Positions 35,099-44,745 are shown, numbered from the stretch's first letter. The stretch is 64,000 nt of DNA from Nocardia thailandica NBRC 100428 (GCF_000308795.1 NZ_BAGK01000214.1:1-64000), one strand, 5' to 3'. Notes: generated by a model from the sequence alone, not told the origin. A program made the numbers and translations.

Positions 35099-38000
35099 AC
35101 GAGGCGTTCGCCGCCGGAGCCGCCGTGGCCCGTTCGCGTTCGGCCGCGTCGAGGATGTCCACCGCGCCGACCGCGACCAGCGGATCGGCGGCGACGGCGG
35201 CCAGCACCCGCTGCAACCGGCGGCCGAAGGCGGCCATGGTCGCCTCGTCGAACACGTCGGTGGCGTAGGTGAGCACCGCGCCGAGGCCGGCGGGCGCGCC
35301 GTCGGCGCCCTCGCGCGGCTCGACCGTCACCTGCAGGTCGAACTTGGCGGTGACCAAGGCGTTGTCCATCCCGGACACGGTCAGGCCGGGGAGTTCCAGC
35401 GACGGCCGCTCGGTGTTCTGGAACGACAGCACCACCGAGAGCAGCGACTCGGCGTCGGTGCCCGCGGCCTCGACGACCTGCTCGAACGGGAGGTCGGCGT
35501 TGGCGAAGGCGGCCAGGTCGGTGTCGCGCGCCCGGTCGACGAGCACGTCGAAACTGGCCGCGGTGTCGACCTGGGTGCGCAGCGCGAGGGTGTTGACGAA
35601 CATGCCGACCAGGTCGTCGAGCACGCGTTCGCCGCGGCCTGCGACGGGGGTGCCGACGGTGATGTCGCCGGTGCCGGTCAGGCGGCTCAGCAGCGCGGCG
35701 AGCGCGGCGTGCACCACCATGAACAGCGAGGCGTTGTGCCCCTTGGCGATCCGCAGCAGCCCGGCGTGGACGTCGGCGGGGACGACGAAACCGGTCTCCG
35801 CGCCCGCCCCGGTGCGGGTCGCCGGGCGCGGCCGGTCCACCGGCAGCGCCGCGGTGCCCGCCCCGGCGAGCCGCTCGCGCCAGAACGCCAGCTGGGCGGC
35901 CGCGGCCGACCCCGGATCGGTGACCTCGCCGAGCACCTCGCGCTGCCAGAGCGCGAAGTCGGAGTACTGCACCGGCAGCGGGGTCCACGCCGGCGCTGCG
36001 CCGTGGCAGCGGGCCGCGTAGGCGGTGATGAGGTCGCGGGCCAGCGGCGCCATGGAGACGCCGTCGGCGGAGATGTGGTGCACCACGACCACCAGATAGT
36101 GCTCGTCGCCGCCGTCGGTGAACAGCGTCGCCCGCACGGGAACCTGCGCGGTGGCGTCGAATCCGGCCGCCATGAGCTCGGCGGCCCGGTCGAGCGCGCC
36201 GTCGAGCGGCCGCACGGTCAGCCCGCCGGGCAGCGCCTCGGCGGCGGAGCCGACGCGCTGATACGGCAGGCCGCCGGGCCCGTCCACCGGGTAGCTGGTG
36301 CGCAGCGCCTCGTGGCGGTCGAGCACGTCGGTGACGGCCCGGCCGAGCGCCTCGACGTCGAGGGTGCCCTCGAGCCGCAGCGCGAGCGGGATGTTGTACG
36401 CCGGGGACTCCGGGTCGAGCTGGTTGAGCACCCACATGCGCTGCTGGGCCAGCGACAGCGGGATCCGCTCCGGCCGCGGCGCGGGCGCCAGCGGCGGGCG
36501 GCCCGCGGCCGCGCCGGTGACCACGGTGGCGGCCAGCGCCGCGACCGAGGACTGCTCGAACAGGTCACGCACGGTCAGCGACGCCGCCAGCGCCTCGTTG
36601 ATCCGCGACACCGCGCGGGTGGCCAGCAGCGAGTTGCCGCCGAGGGTGAAGAAGTCGTCGTCGAGCCCGACCTCGGCGGCGCCGAGCAGACCCGAGAAGA
36701 CCTCGGCGACAACGCGTTCGGCCTCGGTGACCGGGGCGCGGTACTCCCCCGCGCCGACCACGGCGGGCGCGGGCAGCGCCTTGCGGTCCAGCTTGCCGTT
36801 CGGGGTGAGCGGCAGCGCGTCGAGGACGACGAGCGCGTCGGGAACCATGTAGCCGGTGAGGAATTCGCCGACCTCGGTGCGCAGCGCGGCAGGGTCGAGG
36901 GCGGCGCCCGTCTCGGGCACCACGTAACCGAGCAGGCGGTCGACGCCGTCGTCGGTGCGCACCAGCACGACCGCCTGGCCGACGCCCGCGCAGCGCAGCA
37001 GCGCCGACTCGATCTCGCCGAGTTCGATGCGGAACCCGCGCAGCTGCACCTGCTGGTCGCTGCGGCCCGCGTACTCGAGGTTCGCGGTGCCGGAGCCGCG
37101 CGACCAGCGGCCGACGTCGCCGGAGCGGTACATGCGCGAGCCCGGCGCGCCGTACGGGTTCGCCACGAAGCGGGTCGCGGTGAGGCCCGGGCGGCCGAGG
37201 TAGCCGCGCGTGAGCTGGTCACCGTCGACGTAGATCTCCCCGGCCACGCCGACCGGGGTCGGCCGCAGGCGCTCGTCGAGCACCCGGGCGCCGAGGCCGG
37301 GCAGCGCCCGGCCGATGACCGAGGCGGGCTGGGCGGCCAGCCGCTCGTCCAGGGCGAGGAAGGACACGTGCACGGTGGTCTCGGTGATGCCGTACATGTT
37401 CACCAGGCGCGGGGCGTCGGCCGGGTGCCGGTCGTACCAGCGCCGCAGCTGCCGCAGGTCGAGCGCCTCGCCGCCGAAGACGACGTGCCGCAGCGCCAGT
37501 TCCGCGCCGTCGGCCGCCGCGCGGTCGGCCTCGGCGAGCTGGTAGAACGCCGACGGGGTCTGGTTGAGCACCGTGACGCCGTCGCGGATCAGCAAGGCGC
37601 GGAACAGCTCCGGCGACCGCGAGGTGAGGTGGTCGACGACCACGACCTCGCCGCCGGTCACCAGGGCGCACCACAGTTCCCACACCGAGAAGTCGAACGC
37701 GAAGGAGTGGAACAGCGTCCACACGTCGGATTCGCCGAAACCGAACAGCGGGGCGCTGTTGGCGAACAGCTCGGCCACCGTGCGGTGGGGCACGCCGACG
37801 CCCTTGGGGACGCCGGTGGAGCCGGAGGTGTAGATGACGTAGGCCAGGTGATCCGGGCGCAGCGGCGCGCGGCGGTCCGCGTCGGTGACGGGGGCGTCGT
37901 CGCCGGGACCGATCTCGTCGAGCAGCACCACCGGGATCTCCCCGGCGGGCACCGCGGCCAGCTCGCCGCCGGTGGTCAGCACCGCGGTCGGCGCGGCGTC

Positions 38001-41000
38001 GGCGAGCATGAACTCGAGCCGCTGCGCCGGGTAGGCGGTGTCGATCGGCAGGTACGCCGCGCCCGACAGCAGCACACCGAGCAGCGCGACCGGCAGCCGT
38101 TCGTCGCGCGGGACGGCCACGGCCACCAGGGATTCCGGGCCCGCGCCGTGGGCGATGAGGGCACGCGCGACGCCCGAGGCGCGCCGCAGCAGTTCGGCGT
38201 AGCTCAGGCGCGTGTCCCCGAACCGGACGGCGGGGGCGTGCGGGTGCCGCAGGACGCGGTCGGTGATCAGGTCGGGCAGGGTCGCCGAAGGCACGTCGGC
38301 GCCCGGTGTGGTCCAGGCCGCGAGGACCTCGGCGCGTTCGGCGGGGGCGAGCAGGTCGATGTCGCCGGTGACCACGTCCGGATCGGCGGCGATGGCGGCC
38401 AGGATCCGGCCGAAGCGCTCGCCGAAGCCGGACACCGTCGCCGCGTCGAACAGCGCGCCGTCGTAGCCGAAGGCCAGCGACAGCCCGGCCAGGGCACCGC
38501 TCCCGTCGAGGCGTTCGACGGCGCCGAGGGTGAGGTCGACCGGTGCCCGGTGCTGGGAGCCGTCGCCCAGCGCGAGGGCCGCGCGGAAGGGCGGCACGCC
38601 CGCGCTGACCCGGATGAGGTCGCGCACGTGCGCCAGCGGTCGCGCGCCGGTGTCGGCCGCGACGAAGCCCGCCGCGTCGGCGCGGTGCAGGCGCTCGAGG
38701 ACGGCGGCGAAGGTGTCGCCGGGGGCCGACTCGGCGGTCACGACCACCGGTTCGGCCACGGCGGACTCCGGCGGGTACACCCCGACGGTGACCTCCCCGG
38801 TACCGGCCAGCCGGGCCAGCAGCGTGACGTAGGCGGCGTGCAGCACGGTGAACAGCGAGACGCCGCGCCGGGCCGCGAGACGATTGAGCGCGGCGTGGAC
38901 GTCAGCGGGCACCTCGGTCCGCACCTCGGCGGGCACGTAGCTGTCCCCCGCGACGCGCGGCCGGTCGGTGGGCAGCTCCAGCTGATCCTGGGCGGCCACC
39001 GGCGCGCGCCACCACTCGGCGGGCGCCGCGGGAAGCTCCGCGTCGTCGGCGCCGGTGAAGCGGTCGATCAGCAGGCGCAGGATGTCGCTCAGCGCGCGGG
39101 CGGCGGTGTCGGAGACGGTGTCGCGGCGGTTCCACACCTTGACCCGCAGCCGCGCGCCGGATTCGACGACCACGGCCACCGGGTAGTGGGTGAAGGTCAC
39201 CGAACGCACGCCGGCCACTTCCAGCCCGTCGATCGAGGAACCGGCCTCCTTCAGGCCCTCCTCGTCGATCGGGTAGGACTCGTAGGCCACCAGCGAGTCG
39301 AACAGGCCGCCGGTGCCCGCGGCGCTCTGGATCTCGGCCAGGCCCAGGTAGTGGTGGTCCATCAGCGCGGCCTGCTCGGACTGCAGGGTGCGCAGCAGGT
39401 CCCGCACCGAGGCGTGCGCGTCGAGGCGCACCCGCACCGGCAGGGTGTTGACGAACAGGCCGATGATGTCGTCGACGCCGTCCAGCTGCGGCGGGCGGCC
39501 TGCCACCACGGCGCCGAACACCACGTCGTCGCGGTCGGTCAGGGCCGCCACGATCAGGGCCCACGCCGCCTGGATCACCGTGTTGACGGTGACCTCGGAC
39601 TCGGCGGCGAAGCCGGTCAGGGCCGCGGACTGCTCGGCGGAGAGCTCGAATTCGATCTCGCCGACCCCGGCCTCCGGCGCGGCCGGAGCCGCGAGCACCT
39701 CGGCGACCGCGGTCGGGCGGGCGCCGTCGAGGGCGGCCCGCCAGCGCTCCAGCGTGGCGTCGCGGTCCTGGCGATCCAGCCAGGCCAGGTAGTCACGGTA
39801 GGGGCGCACCCGCGGCAGCAGGGAGTCGTCGCCGTGCATGGCGTAGAGGACCAGCAGGTCCTTCATCAGCAGCGGCAGCGACCAGCCGTCGAAGAGCAGG
39901 TGGTGCGAGGTCAGCACGAGGCGGACGCCGCCGGAGACGGTGCGGTACACCGTGAATCGCACCAGCGGGGCCACCGCCGGATCGAAGCGGGTGCGCTGGT
40001 CCTCGGCGAGGAGCGCGGGCAGATCCGCCTCCGCCACGCCGTCGACGACCCGCCACGGCGCGGTGACGCCGTCGACGACGACCTGCACCGGGGTGCCGTC
40101 CGCGGCGGTGACGAAGGCCGAACGGATGCTCGAATTGCGTTCCAGCACACCCTGTGCCGCGCGGTGCAGCCGGTCGAGATCGACGTCGCCGCCGAGTTCG
40201 AGGGCGAACTGGGTGACGTAGTCGTCGGCGCCGCCCGCGGTCAGCTGGGTGTGGAACAGCAGGCCCGCCTGCAGCGGCGACAGCGGCAGCACGTCCGACA
40301 GCCCGGGGTACGCGGCCCGCCAGCGATCCAGCTCCGGCTGCGACACCCGCACCAGCGCGACGTCGGACGGGGTGAGGCCGCCGGCCGCCGGATCCGCCGT
40401 GTGCCGGGCGACGGCGGCCAGCGCCGCGACCCAGCCGTCGGCCAGTTCGCGCACCGCGTCCTCGCCGATGACGCCGGCGGCGTACTGGAACGACACCGAC
40501 ATGCGGGGTCCCGCCTCGCCGTCGGTGACGATCGCGTTGATGTCGACCACCATGCCCGCGGGCATGGCCGGGTCCTGTTCGGCGGTGATGTCGCCGAGCG
40601 CGTCCGTCGGCAGGAAGCCCGCGCCCGCGAAACCCTCGGCCTCGGCGTCCATGCTGACCCGGCCGAGGTAGTTGAAGCCGATCTGGGCGACCGGGCCGGT
40701 CAGCCCGCCCGCGGTGGCCGGGTTCAGGTGCCGCAGCAGGCCGAAGCCGATGCCCCGGTCCGGCACCGCGAGCAGCTGTTCCTTGACCGCCCGCAGCGCG
40801 GCGGCGGTCTCCGCGCCGCCGTCGAGCGCGGCGGCGGTGTCGACGGCGCCGAGGTCGAGCGCGATCGGGTACACGCTGGTGAACCAGCCGACCGTGCGGG
40901 TGAGGTCGGCGCCGGGCACCGTCGCCTCCTCGCGGCCGTGGCCCTCCATCCGGACGCGGGTGACCGGCGCGTCGACGCCGCGGCCCGCGCGCCAGGCCCG

Positions 41001-43649
41001 CACGGCCAGCGCCAGCGCGGCCAGCAGGCCGTCGTTCACGCCCGTGCGGTACAGCGCGGGCACCTCGGTGAGCAGGGCCTCGGTGACCGGGGCCGGCACC
41101 TCGACGCTGAACCGGCGCACCGTCGCGTAGGTGTCGAGCGCGGGATCGAGGGCGCGGCTGCCGAGCAGCGGGTCCTCGGTGCCGAGAACCGAACGCCAGT
41201 AACCGGTTTCGGCGGAACGCTCGGCCGCCGCCTCGGCCAGGCCGTGCGCCCAGCGGCGGAACGAGGTGCCCACCGGCGCCGGCTGCGGCCGCTGGCCGGC
41301 GGCCAGCTGCGCCCAGGCGGTGACCAGATCCGGGATGACGATGCGCCACGAGACGCCGTCGATCACCAGGTGATGCGCGGCGACGATCAGCACGTCGGCG
41401 GCGTCGGGCCTGCGCAGCCAGGTGAAGGCGAGCATCCGCCCGGCCGCGGGGTCGAGCCGGTCGAGCGCGGAATCCAGTGCGGCGCTGCCGATCCGGGTCA
41501 GCTCGGCGTCGTCCACGCCGGCCGGGACGGCGGTCTCGGCGAGCAGCGCCGCCACGTCGTAGCCCTCGGCGGGCGGGATGTCGAGCCGCCAGCCGCCCTC
41601 GGCCCGGACCACCCGCGAGCGCAGCACGTCGTGGTGGGTCAGCACAGCGGTGAGGGTGCCCAGGAGACCGTCGCGGTCGATGCCCTCGGGCAGGGCGAGG
41701 GTCATGTTCTGGGAGAAGCGGCCGAAGACGCCCTCGTCCAGGTACTGGGCGAGCACCGGGGTCGCGGGCGCGTCACCGACGCCGCCGCCGGGCAGCTCCT
41801 CGAGCCGCACGATCTCGGTCTCGTCGCCGACCACCGCGACCTTGGCCAGCGCGGCCACGGTGCGGTGCTCGAACACGTCCTGCGGGGTGAACGCGATGCC
41901 CGCGGCCCTGGCGCGCGCCACCAGCTGCATGGACAGGATGCTGTCGCCGCCGATGGCGAAGAAGGAGTCGTCGGCGCCGACCTCGGACAGCCCGAGCAGT
42001 CCGGCGAACAGCTCCGCCAGCGCGGTCTCCACGGGGCCCTGCGGCGCGCGCGAGGTGCCCGCGTCGAACACCGGCTCCGGCAGCGCCTTGCGGTCCAGCT
42101 TGCCGACCGGGGTCAGCGGGATCTTGTCCAGCACCATGATCGAGGCGGGGATCATGTACGCGGGCAGGGACTCCCGGAGGTGATCGGCCAGCGCGCCGAC
42201 CTCGACGGTCGCGCCGGGCCGGGGCAGCACGTAGGCGACCAGGGCGGTCGCGCCCGAGGGCAGCGTCTTGCCGAGGGTCGCGGCGTAGTCGATGTCGGGA
42301 TGCGCGGTGAGCGCGTTGTCGATCTCGCCCAGCTCGATCCGGAAGCCGCGGATCTTCACCTGGAAGTCCGAGCGGCCCATGTACTCGATGGCGCCGTCCC
42401 CGGATTCGCTGCGCCGCACCAGGTCTCCGGTGCGGTAGAGCCGCGCGTTCGGGTCACCGGCCTCGGCGCCGAACGGGCTGGCGACGAAGCGCTCGGCGGT
42501 CAGCCCGGGCCGGTTCAGGTACCCCTGCGCCAGCGCGGGGCCGGACAGGTACAGCTCGCCGATCACCCCGGCGGGCACCGGCCGCAGGCGCGAGTCGAGC
42601 ACGAACGCGCCGACACCCGCGATGGCCGAACCGATGGTGATGGTGGCGGCCGGGTCCATGGGCGGGGTGCTGGTGGCGAGGATCGTCGCCTCGGTCGGGC
42701 CGTAGCCGTTGTAGAACCTGCGGTCGCCGGTCGCCCAGCGGCCGACGAGTTCGGGACCGAACTTGTCGCCGGCGACCACCACCGCGCCCAGCTCGTCGAG
42801 GCCGGCGGGGTCGACCGACTCGAGCGCGCCCGGGGTGATGAGCATGTGGGTGACCCGCTCGCGGCGCAGCAGCTCGGCCAGGTCGTCGCCGCCGAACACC
42901 GTCGGCGGCGAGACGACCAGCGTGGCGCCCGCGGAGAAGGCCAGCAGCAGCTCCAGCACCGACACGTCGAAGTTCGGCGAACAGACGTGCAGGACCCGCG
43001 AGCCCTCGGTGACCCCGTAGTGCTCGCGCTCGGCGGCCACGAGCCCGGCCAGGCCGGTGTGGGTGACCACGACGCCCTTGGGCTTGCCGGTGGAGCCGGA
43101 GGTGTAGATGACGTAGGCCGGGTGGCGCTCGTCCAGGGTGCGGACGCGGTCGGCGTAGGACACGGTGTGCGCGGGCTGCGCGGCGATCCGGTCCGCCTGC
43201 GCGGGGTCGTCGAGGACCAGCCAGGCGATCTCGGCGCCGAGGACGGGGCGGTGCGCCTCGAGGGTGAGGCCGAGGACCGCGCCGGAGTCGGTGACGATGT
43301 GGGCGATGCGGTCGGCCGGGTAGTTCGGGTCGACGGGCACGTAGGCCGCGCCGGTCTTGGCGACGGCCCAGACCGCGAGCACCGATTCGAGGCCGCGCGC
43401 GATGCCGATGGCGACGACGTCGCCGGGGCCGATGCCGCGGCCGATGAGCTCGCGGGCCAGCTGGGCCGAACGCTGATCCAGCTCCGAGTAGGTCAGCTGG
43501 CGCTGATCGGCGGGATCGCCGGTGGGGTTGAACCGGAGGGCGACCGCGTCGGCGGAGGACTCGACGGCGGCGGTCAGTAACTGCCCGAATGTGGGACTGC
43601 TCGACCGGCGACGGCGGGTACCGCGGGCAGAACGGCGGGCAGTTTCCAT
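34284..43649 (-). CDS. NRPS-4: initiating subunit of the first assembly line
   Basis: A 3121-residue NRPS with layout A1 (A3 core near residue 188), T1 with GGDSI (569), E (active AHHLVIDG near 760), C of DCL type (SHHLLFDG near 1251), a vestigial half C (about 1540-1775), A2 (1945), T2 (2339), C (2526), truncated A (about 2850-3121). By-eye residues are A1 DVLLVAGIL and A2 DFWNVGMVH; the latter is the classical threonine code. The first residue should therefore be epimerised to D and then joined to threonine. Start ATG 43649 (METARR) is chosen over an in-frame GTG 15 bases upstream because it matches the start of NRPS-2; the GAGAGG element serves both. A TATGAT hexamer at 43715-43720 (minus strand) could be a -10 box but lacks a convincing -35. 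This is the promoter-proximal gene of the NRPS array. The Arg-rich leader resembles those of the other three NRPSs. Confidence 0.95.
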   Translation of the reverse strand: METARRSARGTRRRRSSSPTFGQLLTAAVESSADAVALRFNPTGDPADQRQLTYSELDQRSAQLARELIGRGIGPGDVVAIGIARGLESVLAVWAVAKTGAAYVPVDPNYPADRIAHIVTDSGAVLGLTLEAHRPVLGAEIAWLVLDDPAQADRIAAQPAHTVSYADRVRTLDERHPAYVIYTSGSTGKPKGVVVTHTGLAGLVAAEREHYGVTEGSRVLHVCSPNFDVSVLELLLAFSAGATLVVSPPTVFGGDDLAELLRRERVTHMLITPGALESVDPAGLDELGAVVVAGDKFGPELVGRWATGDRRFYNGYGPTEATILATSTPPMDPAATITIGSAIAGVGAFVLDSRLRPVPAGVIGELYLSGPALAQGYLNRPGLTAERFVASPFGAEAGDPNARLYRTGDLVRRSESGDGAIEYMGRSDFQVKIRGFRIELGEIDNALTAHPDIDYAATLGKTLPSGATALVAYVLPRPGATVEVGALADHLRESLPAYMIPASIMVLDKIPLTPVGKLDRKALPEPVFDAGTSRAPQGPVETALAELFAGLLGLSEVGADDSFFAIGGDSILSMQLVARARAAGIAFTPQDVFEHRTVAALAKVAVVGDETEIVRLEELPGGGVGDAPATPVLAQYLDEGVFGRFSQNMTLALPEGIDRDGLLGTLTAVLTHHDVLRSRVVRAEGGWRLDIPPAEGYDVAALLAETAVPAGVDDAELTRIGSAALDSALDRLDPAAGRMLAFTWLRRPDAADVLIVAAHHLVIDGVSWRIVIPDLVTAWAQLAAGQRPQPAPVGTSFRRWAHGLAEAAAERSAETGYWRSVLGTEDPLLGSRALDPALDTYATVRRFSVEVPAPVTEALLTEVPALYRTGVNDGLLAALALAVRAWRAGRGVDAPVTRVRMEGHGREEATVPGADLTRTVGWFTSVYPIALDLGAVDTAAALDGGAETAAALRAVKEQLLAVPDRGIGFGLLRHLNPATAGGLTGPVAQIGFNYLGRVSMDAEAEGFAGAGFLPTDALGDITAEQDPAMPAGMVVDINAIVTDGEAGPRMSVSFQYAAGVIGEDAVRELADGWVAALAAVARHTADPAAGGLTPSDVALVRVSQPELDRWRAAYPGLSDVLPLSPLQAGLLFHTQLTAGGADDYVTQFALELGGDVDLDRLHRAAQGVLERNSSIRSAFVTAADGTPVQVVVDGVTAPWRVVDGVAEADLPALLAEDQRTRFDPAVAPLVRFTVYRTVSGGVRLVLTSHHLLFDGWSLPLLMKDLLVLYAMHGDDSLLPRVRPYRDYLAWLDRQDRDATLERWRAALDGARPTAVAEVLAAPAAPEAGVGEIEFELSAEQSAALTGFAAESEVTVNTVIQAAWALIVAALTDRDDVVFGAVVAGRPPQLDGVDDIIGLFVNTLPVRVRLDAHASVRDLLRTLQSEQAALMDHHYLGLAEIQSAAGTGGLFDSLVAYESYPIDEEGLKEAGSSIDGLEVAGVRSVTFTHYPVAVVVESGARLRVKVWNRRDTVSDTAARALSDILRLLIDRFTGADDAELPAAPAEWWRAPVAAQDQLELPTDRPRVAGDSYVPAEVRTEVPADVHAALNRLAARRGVSLFTVLHAAYVTLLARLAGTGEVTVGVYPPESAVAEPVVVTAESAPGDTFAAVLERLHRADAAGFVAADTGARPLAHVRDLIRVSAGVPPFRAALALGDGSQHRAPVDLTLGAVERLDGSGALAGLSLAFGYDGALFDAATVSGFGERFGRILAAIAADPDVVTGDIDLLAPAERAEVLAAWTTPGADVPSATLPDLITDRVLRHPHAPAVRFGDTRLSYAELLRRASGVARALIAHGAGPESLVAVAVPRDERLPVALLGVLLSGAAYLPIDTAYPAQRLEFMLADAAPTAVLTTGGELAAVPAGEIPVVLLDEIGPGDDAPVTDADRRAPLRPDHLAYVIYTSGSTGVPKGVGVPHRTVAELFANSAPLFGFGESDVWTLFHSFAFDFSVWELWCALVTGGEVVVVDHLTSRSPELFRALLIRDGVTVLNQTPSAFYQLAEADRAAADGAELALRHVVFGGEALDLRQLRRWYDRHPADAPRLVNMYGITETTVHVSFLALDERLAAQPASVIGRALPGLGARVLDERLRPTPVGVAGEIYVDGDQLTRGYLGRPGLTATRFVANPYGAPGSRMYRSGDVGRWSRGSGTANLEYAGRSDQQVQLRGFRIELGEIESALLRCAGVGQAVVLVRTDDGVDRLLGYVVPETGAALDPAALRTEVGEFLTGYMVPDALVVLDALPLTPNGKLDRKALPAPAVVGAGEYRAPVTEAERVVAEVFSGLLGAAEVGLDDDFFTLGGNSLLATRAVSRINEALAASLTVRDLFEQSSVAALAATVVTGAAAGRPPLAPAPRPERIPLSLAQQRMWVLNQLDPESPAYNIPLALRLEGTLDVEALGRAVTDVLDRHEALRTSYPVDGPGGLPYQRVGSAAEALPGGLTVRPLDGALDRAAELMAAGFDATAQVPVRATLFTDGGDEHYLVVVVHHISADGVSMAPLARDLITAYAARCHGAAPAWTPLPVQYSDFALWQREVLGEVTDPGSAAAAQLAFWRERLAGAGTAALPVDRPRPATRTGAGAETGFVVPADVHAGLLRIAKGHNASLFMVVHAALAALLSRLTGTGDITVGTPVAGRGERVLDDLVGMFVNTLALRTQVDTAASFDVLVDRARDTDLAAFANADLPFEQVVEAAGTDAESLLSVVLSFQNTERPSLELPGLTVSGMDNALVTAKFDLQVTVEPREGADGAPAGLGAVLTYATDVFDEATMAAFGRRLQRVLAAVAADPLVAVGAVDILDAAERERATAAPAANASSALRGTALPQLLTAAVDDDPDGPALVWGEEALTYAELDARSSRLARVLIGRGCGPRTGVALRLDRGVDAAVATWAVLKAGAAVVPLAEPGAALPAGLDIKVGLAAAPAAGPGIDWLVLDDPAVAAEVAEQSPRPVTYANRTSALQGGDIAFAGAVTLGYDELAALVSAVGAATEVAFESRTLHEGAPESRAALVELLVAGAAGASVVLADANLSLADRLAEDWVTHLFATAANLADLGGEPLEDLRAVIVDDAATGAPGWVPEVIALDDLR
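38320..39030 (-). other. Vestigial C-lobe of a condensation domain inside NRPS-4
   Basis: Between the DCL-type C domain and A2 lie about 235 extra residues that align with the second half of an LCL-type C domain, such as the one in NRPS-2. LELPTDRPR, VPADVHAALNRLAA, LFTVLHAAYVTLLARLAGTG and the run-in GDIDLLAPAERAEVL all have counterparts. The N-lobe with HHxxxDG is missing and the G-x-P-x-AGR/FVNTLVLR latch region is eroded (GVYPPESAV). It is in frame and not expected to be catalytic. It looks like the remainder of the original C domain after an E-C cassette replaced its first half. Confidence 0.75.
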
Positions 43650-43815
43650 TGCGGTTTCATTCACCTCTCGTCGAGCCGAGGTACACCGGACATCCGGGTA
43701 CAGGCAATCGAGTCATCATATCGAGCGCCGATGGCCCTCGATCCGGCCGTACAAGGGCCCGAGAGGTGTATCGGCTGGATAACGGTCCGTGTTGCCGATT
43801 CGGAACCGTCAGGTG

Positions 43816-43860
43816 ACGGGGCTCACAGCCGAACGAGCCCCGTGGCGGGAGCGTCCCGCC
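43816..43860 (-). terminator. Paired hairpins downstream of the M23 peptidase gene
   Basis: Two perfect stem-loops lie just past the peptidase stop codon. The first is GGCGGGA/TCCCGCC around a 3-base loop (43844-43860). The second is ACGGGGCTC/GAGCCCCGT around a 10-base loop (43816-43843). There is no U-tract, which is common for actinobacterial terminators. They separate the peptidase transcript from the NRPS-4 leader. Confidence 0.55.
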
Positions 43861-43869
43861 TGCGCGCGA

Positions 43870-44745
43870 TCAGTGCGCGCTCGGGCCCCACTCCATGGGC
43901 ACCCCGCGGGAGGCCAGGTAGGGCAGGGGATCGATCTTGCCGCCACCCTGGTCCCAGATCTCCAGGTGCAGGTGGGGGCCGGTGGACTGGCCGCGGTTGC
44001 CGACCGAGGCGATGACGTCGCCCGCGTTCACGCGCTGGCCCGCCGAGACGTACATGTCGTTGACGTGGCCGTAGACGGCGGTGGTGCCGTCGTCCTGCAG
44101 CACGCGGACCCACAGCCCGAAGCCGGAGGCCGGGCCGGCCTCGACGACGGTGCCGGAGGCGACGGAGTGGATCGGGGCGCCGAGGGCGTCGGCGAAGTCG
44201 AGGCCGTAGTGCATGGCGCCCCAGCGGCTGCCGAAGCCCGAGCTGATGGCGCCCGCGACGGGGCGCACGGCCTGGGTGGGCGCGACCTGGTGCTGGATGC
44301 CCTCGATGAAGTCCTCGACCTGCGAGAGCGGGTTGGACAGCTCCGGCGGCAGGCCGCCGATACCGAACGGCGCGGCGACGGGAGCGGCGACCGGCGCGGC
44401 CACGGCGACCGTGTCGGCGGCGGGCGCGGCCTGCTCGGCAGGGGCCGAGATCTGCTTGGCGGCAGCCAGCGCGATGTCGACGGCCTCCTTCGCGGACTCC
44501 GGCGCGACCGATTCCTCGGTGGAGTCGTCGTGCGAGGGCAGCAGCGGCGAGGCGTAGGCGATGGCCGGGACGACCTGCGAACCGATGCCGACCAGGCCCG
44601 CGGTGGCGACCGCGGCGCTGGCGGCGACCTTCACGCGGTCGGTGCGGGACGGCTCGGCACGGTGCCGGTTCCGGCTTCCGATGCCACCGTCACCGAGGAG
44701 ATCGGCGACGGAGATGGACTCGGGGCCTACACGGTGCTGCGACAA
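43870..44745 (-). CDS. Secreted M23 (LytM-type) cell-wall metallopeptidase
   Basis: A 291-residue protein with an N-terminal basic segment, a hydrophobic signal or anchor (about residues 40-65, ending near AIAYA), an Ala/Pro-rich linker, and a C-terminal peptidase M23 domain. The zinc ligands are visible: HYGLDF supplies the H and D of HxxxD, and HLHLEIW supplies HxH. It should cleave peptide bridges in peptidoglycan or activate another hydrolase outside the membrane. The start is uncertain. I chose TTG 44745 (reading MSQHR), preceded by AGGA, because it gives a plausible N-terminus; GTG codons just downstream are alternatives. It is divergent from the nitronate monooxygenase gene, 195 bp away. 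It probably has nothing to do with the adjacent NRPS genes. Confidence 0.87.
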   Translation of the reverse strand: MSQHRVGPESISVADLLGDGGIGSRNRHRAEPSRTDRVKVAASAAVATAGLVGIGSQVVPAIAYASPLLPSHDDSTEESVAPESAKEAVDIALAAAKQISAPAEQAAPAADTVAVAAPVAAPVAAPFGIGGLPPELSNPLSQVEDFIEGIQHQVAPTQAVRPVAGAISSGFGSRWGAMHYGLDFADALGAPIHSVASGTVVEAGPASGFGLWVRVLQDDGTTAVYGHVNDMYVSAGQRVNAGDVIASVGNRGQSTGPHLHLEIWDQGGGKIDPLPYLASRGVPMEWGPSAH

